Positions 1-6,100 of a stretch of 9,127 nt of DNA are shown here, one piece after another. The stretch is from Actinomycetes bacterium. GTDB lineage: Bacteria; Actinomycetota; Acidimicrobiia; Acidimicrobiales; UBA8190. How positions within the stretch are numbered: the stretch's first letter is position 1; every line of letters begins with the position of its first letter. Below the pieces are notes generated by a model that searched no databases, was not told the DNA's origin, and was given only the letters and a program-made list of their open reading frames with translations. The position numbers and the translations under genes are program-made. Location: the NCBI GenBank assembly GCA_021779775.1, contig JAJYAB010000053.1, positions 1 through 9,127 on the forward strand, in the 5' to 3' direction.

Positions 1-644
1 TTCTGGCGCAGCGAGCCGGCAGCGGCGCTGCGCGGGTTGGCGAAGGGCTTGGCTCCCGCTTCGCGCTGGCGGTCGTTCAGCTCCTCGAAGGCGGGGACCG
101 GCATGTACACCTCGCCCCGTACCTCGACCAGACGGGGCACTGGACCCTGCCCGGCGGGCCAACGCAGGCGGTGGGGCACCGCAGCCACCGTGGCCACGTT
201 ATGGGTGACGTCTTCGCCGGTGCGGCCGTCGCCCCGTGTGGCCGCCCGGACGAAGATGCCGTCCTCGAAGTCGACGGCCACGGCAAGCCCGTCGATCTTC
301 AGCTCGCAGACGAACGCCGCCTGCTCCACCGAGGGATCGATGCGGACGATGCGGTCCACCCAGGCCTGCAGCTCCCCCAGGTCGAAGGCATTGTCGAGGC
401 TCATCATCGGGGTGCGATGCGCCACCGGGGCGAACAGCGCCGACGGCGGCGCACCGACCTGCACGGCCGGGGAGGAGGGCGTCGCCAGCTCCGGATGGGC
501 CGCTTCGAGGTCCTGCAGCTCGCGGACGAGCTGGTCGTAGTCTGCGTCGGCGATCTCGGCATCGTCGAGCTGGTGGTACCGGTGGGCGTGGTATGTGACC
601 AGTGCCCGCAGTGCCTCGGCGCGCTCGGAGGCTGGCGTGCTCAC
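1..644 (-). CDS. ligA: NAD-dependent DNA ligase LigA, N-terminal part (cut by left edge)
   Basis: LigA seals nicks in duplex DNA using NAD+ during replication and repair. The visible 214 residues cover the N-terminal NAD-binding (Ia) region, with YHAHRYHQLDDAEIADADYD near residues 18-37, and the start of the adenylation domain. The catalytic lysine motif KIDG is at residues 116-119 and is followed by TRGDGRTGEDVT (about 136-147), VRGEVYMP (about 175-182) and FANPRSAAAGSLRQ at the edge. All are standard bacterial LigA signatures. The C-terminal OB fold, zinc finger, HhH and BRCT domains lie outside the window. The start chosen is GTG at 644-642, the first in-frame start giving a normal N-terminus; a G run lies directly upstream, so the Shine-Dalgarno is weak. 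It lies 25 bp downstream of mnmA on the same strand and is probably co-transcribed with it. Identification is secure; the exact start is less so. Confidence 0.96.
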   Translation of the reverse strand, partial: MSTPASERAEALRALVTYHAHRYHQLDDAEIADADYDQLVRELQDLEAAHPELATPSSPAVQVGAPPSALFAPVAHRTPMMSLDNAFDLGELQAWVDRIVRIDPSVEQAAFVCELKIDGLAVAVDFEDGIFVRAATRGDGRTGEDVTHNVATVAAVPHRLRWPAGQGPVPRLVEVRGEVYMPVPAFEELNDRQREAGAKPFANPRSAAAGSLRQ

Positions 645-669
645 CCCCCGGCGCCCACGGAACGCTCGT

Positions 670-1710
670 TCATGCGGCGACCATCGAGCCGATGACCCGC
701 TCCGGGTCGGCCGGGTCGTAGAGCGCCACCGTCTGGCCGGGGGCCACCGCCGGGCGGGGGTCGTCGAAGCGGAGCTGCGTGCCGTCGACAGTGCAGAGTT
801 CCGCCGCACCGTGCGCACTGGTCTGGGCGAGGGCTCTGGTGGCGGAGCCGGGCGCCTGGTCGACCCACGTAGCCCGGTCGAAGCGGACCACGGACCGCAG
901 GCCAGCCCGGCCGTCCCCGACGTGCACCCGCCGGCCGGCCACGTCGACGGCGACGGCGTAGCGCCGGCGGCCGTCGCCTGACACGCCGAGCCCATGTCGC
1001 TGCCCTACCGTGACCAGCTCCACGGCCGGCACCGTCCCCACCACGGCACCGGTCGCCGCGTCGACCAGCTCGCCGCTGTGGAGGTCGATCCGGTCGCCCA
1101 GGAACCGGCGCCGCCCGACCGAGGAGTGGATGAAGCAGACGTCCTGGCTGTCGGGCTTGCCCGCCGTCCGCAACCCGAGCCGGGCCGCCTCGGCACGGAC
1201 GTCGGACTTGGTCATGGAGCCCACCGGCAGCACCAGGTCGGCGAGCTGGTGGCGGTCGAGCATCGACAGCACGTAGGACTGGTCCTTGCGCCGGTCGTGC
1301 CCGCGGCGCAGCTCCGGCCCCATGGGGCCGGCCACGACCTGCGCGTGGTGCCCGGTCCCCAGCGCGCCGAAGCCGAGCCGGCGAGCCCGCGCCAGGAGGC
1401 TGCCGAACTTGACGTGCCGGTTGCACTCGATGCACGGGTTCGGGGTGCGGCCGGCCGAGTGGTCGTCGACGTACGGGCCCACGACGGAACGTTCGAACTC
1501 CTCGGTGAAGTTGAAGACGTGGTGCGCGATGCCAAGCTGGTCGGCCGCCTGCCGGGCGTCGTCGACGTCGACCACCGAGCAGCAGCCCGAGTCGGAGTCG
1601 CCGCCCCACAGCTTCAGCGTCGCTCCCACCACCTCGTGGCCCTGCCGGGCCAGCAGCGCGGCGGCGACCGACGAGTCAACTCCGCCCGACATCGCAACCA
1701 GGATCTTCAC
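670..1710 (-). CDS. mnmA: tRNA-specific 2-thiouridylase MnmA
   Basis: MnmA uses ATP to activate U34 of the tRNAs for Lys, Glu and Gln and inserts sulfur to form 2-thiouridine, in the cytoplasm. The 346-residue product has the usual length. It has the PP-loop AMSGGVDSS (6-14), the NPCIECNR motif with catalytic Cys96, and SQDVCFI with the second catalytic Cys192. Between these are TGHHAQV (about 119-125) and KDQSYVLSML (about 142-151), both family hallmarks. The C-terminal third (about 205-346) is the tRNA-binding and beta-barrel region. The start is GTG at 1710-1708. The next in-frame ATG is codon 7, inside the first beta strand before the PP-loop, so it is too late. No strong Shine-Dalgarno is visible. 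The gene is followed closely by ligA in the same direction, a common actinobacterial neighbourhood. It is divergent from the AbiEi-like gene across a 169-bp gap. Confidence 0.97.
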   Translation of the reverse strand: MKILVAMSGGVDSSVAAALLARQGHEVVGATLKLWGGDSDSGCCSVVDVDDARQAADQLGIAHHVFNFTEEFERSVVGPYVDDHSAGRTPNPCIECNRHVKFGSLLARARRLGFGALGTGHHAQVVAGPMGPELRRGHDRRKDQSYVLSMLDRHQLADLVLPVGSMTKSDVRAEAARLGLRTAGKPDSQDVCFIHSSVGRRRFLGDRIDLHSGELVDAATGAVVGTVPAVELVTVGQRHGLGVSGDGRRRYAVAVDVAGRRVHVGDGRAGLRSVVRFDRATWVDQAPGSATRALAQTSAHGAAELCTVDGTQLRFDDPRPAVAPGQTVALYDPADPERVIGSMVAA

Positions 1711-1813
1711 GTGGCCAGGTTAGTGAGCGACCGGCCTGCCACTAGCCGGCCTGCCGGTCCCCCGCCGGCACCGGCGAGTAGCTCTACCCCCTCCGGGGCG
1801 AGGCGAAGGGGTC

Positions 1814-1851
1814 GCTGTTCAAGGATCGCGGTACCTCGAACACTGAACAGC
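1814..1851. promoter_or_regulatory. Nested inverted repeats in the divergent mnmA / AbiEi-like promoter gap, candidate operator
   Basis: Two overlapping inverted repeats lie in the 1711-1879 gap. GCTGTTC (1814-1820) pairs perfectly with GAACAGC (1845-1851). Inside it, TTCAAGG (1818-1824) pairs with CCTCGAA (1834-1840) with one mismatch. This is 29 bp upstream of the ATG of the AbiEi-like regulator. AbiEi antitoxins are known to bind inverted repeats at their own promoter, so an autoregulatory operator is plausible but inferred. A 10-bp direct repeat, CCGGCCTGCC at 1731-1740 and 1746-1755, is also in this gap, nearer mnmA. Confidence 0.35.
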
Positions 1852-1879
1852 AGGTATCGTTACGGTAGTGGAAGCAACC

Positions 1880-2833
1880 ATGGAAGACGAGGGGGTGAAA
1901 GACCTGGTCAGGGTCCTCGATGGGCTCGGGCTCGTCGCGACCGAAGCCCTGGCGATGACCGAGGACCGATCCGTTGACGCCGTCTTGCGGGTCGGTAACC
2001 GACGCCTATTGGTCGAGGTGAAGCGCGACGTGCGCGACATCGACGCCCAGCACCTGGCCGGCCGGCTGCCGGAACACTCGCTTGTGGTGGCGGATCGCCT
2101 CTCCCCCAGGGCCCGAGCGCTGCTCGAAGAGCACCGGATTGGCTGGCTCGACCGACGTGGACACCTGCGCCTCGTCCTTCCGCCGGGCATCTTCATCGAC
2201 CGGGACATCGACCCCCTCATCGTCGACGCGCGTGGCCGATCAGCCAACCCGTTCACCACCGTCGGGCTCGGCGTCGCGATCGCACTCCTCCTCGATCCGA
2301 CGGAACCGGTCGGGGTTAGGGACATCTCACGACGGACTGGAGCGTCGGTCGGTCGGGTCTCCGAGCTGCTTCGCGAACTGCGGGCGCTCGGCCTGGTGAA
2401 CCGGGACGTAACGCCGGCTATCCCCGAACTGTTCGAGGCGGTCGTCGGCGCCTGGGATCCCCAATGGGTCACTCTCGGTGGAACCCCACCACCGGACCCC
2501 GCGCTCCGCCTGGGTGGCCTGCATGCCGCGATCTGGCATGGTGTCCCGATGGCGCTCTCGGCCAGCTGGCCGCCAGAGCTTTACGTTCGCGACGAGTTTG
2601 CCCTCCGCCGCCTGGTCCGGTCATACCCGCCCGACCTTGAGCGGACGATCTCCCCAGTGGCCAAGGCTGCGGTGTGCCCGTCCCCGTACGGCTTCGACCA
2701 GGCCAGAGATGGAAACCTCGAATTCCCGGTTGTGAACCACGTCATAGTCGCACTCGACCTCGCGTTGGACCGGGGTCGGGGACGCGAGGCGCTCGAGCAG
2801 TGGCATCCCGAAGGAGTCGTCCGTGTCTGGTGA
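1880..2833 (+). CDS. AbiEi_2-like type IV TA antitoxin / winged-helix regulator
   Basis: This 317-residue protein resembles the AbiEi_2 (COG4861-type) regulators. Its N-terminal alpha/beta domain contains LLVEVKR (43-49) and the family-like stretch LVVADRLSPRARALLEEHRIGWLDRRGHLRL (about 68-98). A winged helix-turn-helix follows at about 128-175 (LGVAIALLLDPTEPVGVRDISRRTGASVGRVSELLRELRALGLV). The C-terminal ~140 residues are not recognised. D33 followed by E46-x-K48 resembles the PD-(D/E)XK nuclease signature; this may be only fold ancestry. ATG 1880 is chosen because GGAAG lies 5 bp upstream; in-frame GTG codons at 1868 and 1895 are alternatives. The last 11 bp overlap the next gene, a nucleotidyltransferase, implying translational coupling as an antitoxin-toxin pair. 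The reading frame is intact although both nucleotidyltransferase genes downstream are broken. The family is assigned from pattern memory, so the AbiEi label is moderate. Confidence 0.68.
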   Translation: MEDEGVKDLVRVLDGLGLVATEALAMTEDRSVDAVLRVGNRRLLVEVKRDVRDIDAQHLAGRLPEHSLVVADRLSPRARALLEEHRIGWLDRRGHLRLVLPPGIFIDRDIDPLIVDARGRSANPFTTVGLGVAIALLLDPTEPVGVRDISRRTGASVGRVSELLRELRALGLVNRDVTPAIPELFEAVVGAWDPQWVTLGGTPPPDPALRLGGLHAAIWHGVPMALSASWPPELYVRDEFALRRLVRSYPPDLERTISPVAKAAVCPSPYGFDQARDGNLEFPVVNHVIVALDLALDRGRGREALEQWHPEGVVRVW

Positions 2834-3368
2834 GGTCTTGCTGTCCGACGAAGGTGGGGTGGCGACGCGCCTCGTCGCCGCTTTGTCGAGCCTGGTTGCC
2901 CAGGTGAAGCCCGGGACCTTCGCTCTGATCGGGGGCCTCGCCGTGATGACGAGGCTCACGACAGTTCACCGCGCCACGGACGACATCGACGCGGTCAGCG
3001 AACAGTTGGGCGAGGATCCCTCGGACATCGCCATTGTCATCGGTGAGCAGGGGAGGGGCGCCGTCCGCCGGCTCGTCGACGGGGTGAAGGTCGATCACAT
3101 CGACGTCGGGAGCATGCCAGCTGACCGGATCCCTACTTCGGACCTGCCGGAGGACGAGTGGGACAGGGCCTTCGTCCTGGCCCACCGTTGGGGCCTCGAC
3201 TCGGCGACCCCGGTCGTCATCAGTGCCGTGGAAGGCCGGATCGTGTCGGCCACGGTCGCCTGCCCGGCGGCGTCCTCGGCGAGCCTGGTCGCCATGAAGC
3301 TCCAGTCCGCTCCCCGACGCCCGCCGGCTCGGGTGGAAAAGGCAGCCAACGACTACCTCGACCTGTAG
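2823..3368 (+). CDS. AbiEii-like nucleotidyltransferase (toxin), truncated by an in-frame stop
   Basis: The 181-residue product is a minimal nucleotidyltransferase-fold protein of the AbiEii/AbiGii-like toxin group. Visible motifs are ALIGGLAV (34-41, the GG nucleotide-binding turn), HRATDDIDAV (49-58, the metal-binding D54-x-D56), VDHIDVG (90-96, possible third acidic residue) and SLVAMKLQSAPRR (154-166). GTG 2823 overlaps the end of the upstream antitoxin-like gene by 11 bp. The frame ends at TAG 3366-3368 inside the sequence DYLDL-stop-RLLS. In relatives the corresponding helix reads roughly D-x-YDLYRLL and continues, and in-frame codons after the stop still encode such sequence. The gene is therefore probably a nonsense allele, with one base change from Trp TGG the simplest explanation. 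The core catalytic motifs precede the stop, so a partly active product cannot be excluded. Confidence 0.75.
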   Translation: MSGEVLLSDEGGVATRLVAALSSLVAQVKPGTFALIGGLAVMTRLTTVHRATDDIDAVSEQLGEDPSDIAIVIGEQGRGAVRRLVDGVKVDHIDVGSMPADRIPTSDLPEDEWDRAFVLAHRWGLDSATPVVISAVEGRIVSATVACPAASSASLVAMKLQSAPRRPPARVEKAANDYLDL

Positions 3369-3470
3369 CGCCTCCTGTCGAACGTCGAGATCGTCCCCGA
3401 GATCGCCCGGGACCTCGCCTCCGGCGCCCCACACGACCTCGGTACATGGGCAATGGAGCGGATCCGCCTC
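3369..3470 (+). pseudogene. C-terminal remnant of the AbiEii-like nucleotidyltransferase after the TAG
   Basis: The frame of the preceding gene continues after its stop for about 34 codons with sensible sequence: RLLSNVEIVPEIARDLASG, then PHDLGTWAMERIRL. The RLL helix and the DLG-x-WA pattern are what I expect in the C-terminal part of such nucleotidyltransferases. Beyond about 3470 the similarity fades, and the end of the protein appears to be lost. The endpoint is an estimate. Confidence 0.5.
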
Positions 3471-3526
3471 GGGCCGTCCTGCGGCGTCCCCACGACCCGG
3501 CAGCGTCCATCGCCCCAGCGCCGGCC

Positions 3527-3813
3527 ATGCAGACCGATGTACGCGCAGACGTACGCGTCGACCTTTCCCAAGGCGCGATCGAGCGCTGCGCCCGTCGGAG
3601 CGTCGCAGACCTCGGAGCGCAGTTGAAACCAACGACGCGGACCGGCGAGCTGCGCCGGGTTGGCCGTGGCCTCTACTGGCGAGGGTCCCCGACCAGGCTC
3701 GGGATGGCCCCCCACCCCCCGAGCGCTTGGCCGGTGAGGTCGTACACGGTCCCGGGAGTGGACCGGCTGGGTGGAATGCAGCCCTGGCGCTCGGCCTGTC
3801 CACGCAGGTGGCC
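3527..3813 (+). pseudogene. AbiEi-family antitoxin relic (frameshifted, C-terminus deleted)
   Basis: From ATG 3527 the frame reads about 65 codons ending in TGELRRVGRGLYWRGSPTRLGMAPHPP. This matches the N-terminal winged helix and the GLYWRG-x-x-TRLGM signature of actinobacterial AbiEi-type antitoxins. After the C runs at 3708-3720 the family-like sequence continues one frame over: ERLAGEVV, then GPGSGPAGWNAALALGLSTQV. Adding one C in the run would restore a single frame, so this is a -1 frameshift or a homopolymer read error. The protein then stops resembling the family, and the next gene's ATG follows within ~10 bp. About half of a normal antitoxin is therefore missing, probably by deletion. 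The region where recognition helices would be (about residues 30-38) also looks shortened. It is unrelated in sequence to the AbiEi_2-like gene at 1880. Confidence 0.6.
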
Positions 3814-3821
3814 ATCAGAGG

Positions 3822-4055
3822 ATGGCCTGGTTCCGAGACTCCGCCGAATTCGGACCGATGCTCGACGCGGCCGCCGAGCATCTGGGCGTTCGCCCCACCG
3901 CTGTCGAGAAGGACTACTGGGTGAGCGAGGTCCTGCGGGTGCTCGCCGCGGGCTTCGCCGACAACTTCGTCTTCAAGGGTGGCACGAGCCTGTCAAAGGG
4001 ATATCAGATCGTCGAGCGTTTCTCCGAAAACGTCGACGTCTTGGTGCGGCCAGGC
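3822..4055 (+). pseudogene. AbiEii-family nucleotidyltransferase toxin, 5' fragment
   Basis: ATG 3822 opens a frame beginning MAWFRDSAEFGPMLDAAAEH, with EKDYWVSEVLR (29-39), FVFKGGTSLSK (49-59) and ERFSENVDVLV (65-75). These are the N-terminal signatures of AbiEii toxins, which use the GG-x-S motif and a D-x-D pair to transfer nucleotides. The usual FSEDID is here FSENVD: codon AAC at 4029-4031 replaces the first catalytic aspartate, one transition away from GAC. After about residue 78 the frame has no family resemblance and runs antisense through the mocA-like gene. Full-length AbiEii toxins are several times longer. The fragment is thus doubly inactivated. Its end abuts the 3' end of the convergent mocA-like gene, suggesting a deletion junction between about 4055 and 4157. 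That interval holds nothing else I recognise. Confidence 0.75.
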
Positions 4056-4157
4056 GTTCCGAATCCCAAGCCTATACGATCGGTCTTTACTGACAATGCT
4101 GGTAAGACGGGCCTCTCGGGTCCCGAACCAAACCGTGTGTCCGTGCCGCTCCACAAT

Positions 4158-4742
4158 TCACGGTGCGGTGCGGTCCGCTCCACGTTCCCCGTCGGCGAGG
4201 TCCTCCACGGTGTCCACGTCGGTCGGGTCCCCGTCACAGGCCACTTCGGCGACCAGGTCCGGGTGCTCCCGGATGAGCGCCCGAGCGCCTTCGTCCCCGG
4301 ATGTGGGCAGCATCGCCCAGATCGAACGGTGGAGCCGGACCGGGTTCCGACGCTCACCTCCATAGGTGGCGACGACGACGGGCGAATGGTCGCCAAGGGC
4401 CACCGCCCTCCAGGCCGAGGACGGCACGAGCGGCTGGTCTGCGAGCCCGACCACGACCGCGTCATGGCCCCGGCTCCGGCACCTGTCGATCCCGACGCTG
4501 AGCGAGGAGGCGATGCCGAGGCGCCACCGGTCGTTAAGCACGAGCGTGGCACCGGACGGCACCACGTCGTCGAGAGGGAACGCGCCGCCAACCACGACGA
4601 GGTCATCCAGCCCGGCGCCGAGAGCAGATTCGACAGACCACGAGATAAGCGGTCTTCCCCGAAACGGTGCCAAGAGCTTATGGGTCGCGCCTTCGAAGCG
4701 GCGGGCTCCTCCCGCTGCCAACAGCACCGCGGCGACGCTCAT
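4158..4742 (-). CDS. MocA-like molybdopterin nucleotidyltransferase (NTP_transf_3)
   Basis: This 194-residue cytoplasmic enzyme of the MobA/MocA class joins a nucleotide (CMP in MocA) to molybdopterin to give the dinucleotide cofactor of molybdenum hydroxylases. The motifs are in order: LLAAGGARRFEG (7-18) and HKLLAPFRGRPLI (21-33), the nucleotide-binding start of the fold; N70-x3-R74-x-GIASSL (to about 81); GLADQPLV (99-106, metal/nucleotide aspartate D102); NPVRL (133-137); and GDEGARALI (149-157). DVDTVEDL (175-182) is near the C-terminus. ATG 4742-4740 overlaps the TGA of xdhC in an ATGA arrangement, so translation is coupled. The pairing with XdhC favours the cytidylyltransferase (MocA/CoxI-associated) function over MobA guanylyl transfer; this is inference. 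The gene is complete; the 3' end faces the toxin relic. Confidence 0.85.
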   Translation of the reverse strand: MSVAAVLLAAGGARRFEGATHKLLAPFRGRPLISWSVESALGAGLDDLVVVGGAFPLDDVVPSGATLVLNDRWRLGIASSLSVGIDRCRSRGHDAVVVGLADQPLVPSSAWRAVALGDHSPVVVATYGGERRNPVRLHRSIWAMLPTSGDEGARALIREHPDLVAEVACDGDPTDVDTVEDLADGERGADRTAP

Positions 4743-5911
4743 GGGGGCGTGGCGAGCCCCGCGCTGGCTTCGGCTGGCTGCGAGCCGGGCTCGTGGATCG
4801 GTCCCGTGCCGTCGCGCAGCGACTTCGCCACCGTGCCGGTGCGGATCGCGATGATCTCCGCGCAGATCGCTACGGCGGTCTCCTCGGGGGTACGTGCCCC
4901 GATGTCGAGGCCGATCGGGGCCATGACCCGGGGAAGCACGCCGGGGTCGACCCCTGCCTGGAGGAGCCGCTCGCGCCTGTCGGCGATCGTCCGTCGCGAC
5001 CCCATGGCCCCCAGGTAGCCAACCGCCGTCGAGAGCCCGGCAACGATCGCCGGGACGTCGAATTTGGCGTCGTGGGTGAGGACGCAGATCGCGTCCCTGG
5101 GGCCGAGCTCGGACCCGCTCGCCGCCAGGAAACGCTCCGGCCGGTCCACGATCACGTCGTCGGCCATGGGGAAGCGCTCGGGGGTGGCGAAGACCGGTCG
5201 AGCGTCGCAGACGGTGACCCGGTAACCGAGGACCTTGGCCACCCGAGCCAGTGCGGCGGTGAAGTCGACCGCCCCGAAGATCACCATCCTCGGCGGCGGT
5301 GCGAAGACCTCGATGAAGACCTCGACGGCACGCTGCCGAGCCTCGCCGAGCGGGCCGTAGCGCCGGGTGGACGACCGACCGCCGGCCAGTGCTCCGGCGG
5401 CGTCGCGACGGACAACCTCGTCGAGACCGGCGTGCCCGACAGATCCTTCGGCCCGCCCTCCCTCGTGCACGAGCATGCTCGCCCCGAGCTCCGGCAAGGA
5501 TCCTCCGCCGGCCTCGTCCGGGTCCAACCCCACCACCGTGGCCACGGCCACCGGCTCCCCCACCCGGAGAGCGACCGCCAGCTGGTCGAACACCGGCGGC
5601 AGCTCAGGCTCGATCAGGATGTGGAGAGTCCCGCCGCACGTGAGGCCCACGGCGAAGGCATCGTCGTCCGAGTACCCGAAGATCCGCCTCCTCGCTCCCC
5701 TCCCGACGGCCATCGCATCCATGGCCTCGCTCACCACTGCCGACTCCACACAGCCGCCCGACACCGACCCGGCGACGTCGCCACGGTCGTTGACGGCCAT
5801 GGTCGCGCCCGGCAACCGGGGCCCCGAGCCCTCCAAGGCCACCACTCGGGCTACGGCCACCCGATGCCCGGCCTGGCGCCAGCTCACGATCTGCGGAAAA
5901 ACGTCTCTCAA
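4739..5911 (-). CDS. XdhC/CoxI family molybdenum-enzyme maturation factor
   Basis: XdhC-family proteins bind molybdenum cofactor and help sulfurate and deliver it to xanthine dehydrogenase or CO dehydrogenase. From the chosen start the product has 390 residues. The N-terminal XdhC_CoxI domain covers about 1-75 with GSGPRLPGATM and GSVSGGCVE (48-56; Cys54), and GLTCGGTLHI follows at 89-98 (Cys92). The C-terminal Rossmann XdhC_C domain covers about 205-365 with RMVIFGAVDFTAALA, VTVCDARPVFATPERFP, LTHDAKFDVPAI, YLGAMGSRRT and PIGLDIGARTPEETAVAICAEI. TTG 5911-5909 is preferred: it gives the usual family N-terminus (M)RDVFPQIVSW and has AGGTGG 7 bp upstream. Earlier in-frame GTG starts would translate the 16-bp repeats. 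The gene is followed by the overlapping mocA-like gene. No molybdenum hydroxylase subunits are in the window. Confidence 0.92.
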   Translation of the reverse strand: MRDVFPQIVSWRQAGHRVAVARVVALEGSGPRLPGATMAVNDRGDVAGSVSGGCVESAVVSEAMDAMAVGRGARRRIFGYSDDDAFAVGLTCGGTLHILIEPELPPVFDQLAVALRVGEPVAVATVVGLDPDEAGGGSLPELGASMLVHEGGRAEGSVGHAGLDEVVRRDAAGALAGGRSSTRRYGPLGEARQRAVEVFIEVFAPPPRMVIFGAVDFTAALARVAKVLGYRVTVCDARPVFATPERFPMADDVIVDRPERFLAASGSELGPRDAICVLTHDAKFDVPAIVAGLSTAVGYLGAMGSRRTIADRRERLLQAGVDPGVLPRVMAPIGLDIGARTPEETAVAICAEIIAIRTGTVAKSLRDGTGPIHEPGSQPAEASAGLATPP

Positions 5912-5922
5912 CGACTCACCAC

Positions 5923-5980
5923 CTCGGCCAGCGTCCACCTCGGCCAGCGTCCACCTCGACCAGGGTCCACCTCGACCAGG
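5923..5980. repeat. 16-bp tandem repeat just upstream of xdhC start
   Basis: The unit CTCGGCCAGCGTCCAC occurs exactly at 5923-5938 and 5939-5954. A variant, CTCGACCAGGGTCCAC, is at 5955-5970, and a 10-bp partial copy at 5971-5980. Read on the minus strand, each junction creates GAGGTGG, the same sequence that serves as the Shine-Dalgarno of the xdhC TTG start. Since 16 is not a multiple of 3, this is unlikely to be coding. Slippage in copy number could alter the leader of xdhC. Confidence 0.85.
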
Positions 5981-5996
5981 ACATCGAGCGAGGCGA

Positions 5997-6020
5997 AGTG
6001 TCGACACTGGCCTCAGGCCA
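5997..6020. promoter_or_regulatory. Two abutting palindromes between the repeat arrays upstream of xdhC
   Basis: AGTGTCGACACT at 5997-6008 is a perfect 12-bp palindrome. TGGCCTCAGGCCA at 6008-6020 is a perfect 6-bp inverted repeat around one central base. They sit 86-109 bp upstream of the xdhC TTG, a sensible position for an operator. No regulator for xdhC is visible in the window, so function is inferred. Confidence 0.4.
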
Positions 6021-6025
6021 CGAGG

Positions 6026-6100
6026 TCGAACCGAACCCGAGGTTGAACCGAACCCGAGGTTGAACCGAACCCGAGGTTGGACCGAACCCGAGGTTGGACT
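6026..6100. repeat. 17-bp tandem repeat array, about 4.4 copies
   Basis: The unit TTGAACCGAACCCGAGG recurs at 6026-6042 (with TC instead of TT), 6043-6059, 6060-6076 and 6077-6093 (GGACC variant), plus a partial copy TTGGACT at 6094-6100. Consecutive units create GGTTGAACC, a short inverted repeat around a central G. The period is not a multiple of 3, so the open frames crossing it are not real genes. It lies in the probable promoter region of xdhC. Confidence 0.9.

Noticed and set aside
994..1977. 327-codon plus-strand open frame over mnmA
   Set aside because: It is antisense to a complete MnmA with all catalytic motifs, and its composition is typical of a shadow frame.
2742..3881. 379-codon minus-strand open frame over the TA relics
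   Set aside because: No recognisable motif; the plus strand carries nucleotidyltransferase and antitoxin signatures across the same span.
4116..4126. TCGGG-T-CCCGA as a terminator between the toxin relic and the mocA-like gene
   Set aside because: A one-base loop cannot form a hairpin, and no T tract follows on either strand.
3771..5018. Full 415-codon frame containing the AbiEii fragment
   Set aside because: Only the part from 3822 to about 4055 resembles AbiEii. The rest is antisense to the mocA-like and xdhC genes.
5912..6007. Upstream extension of xdhC to a GTG at 6007
   Set aside because: The added 32 residues are translated 16-bp repeats, and the family N-terminus fits the TTG at 5911.
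4667..6046. 459-codon plus-strand open frame
   Set aside because: It lies antisense to the clearly recognised xdhC and the 5' end of the mocA-like gene, and its translation has no family features.
6026..6100. 17-bp array as a CRISPR or plasmid iteron origin
   Set aside because: There are no spacers between units, and no replication initiator or cas gene is nearby.
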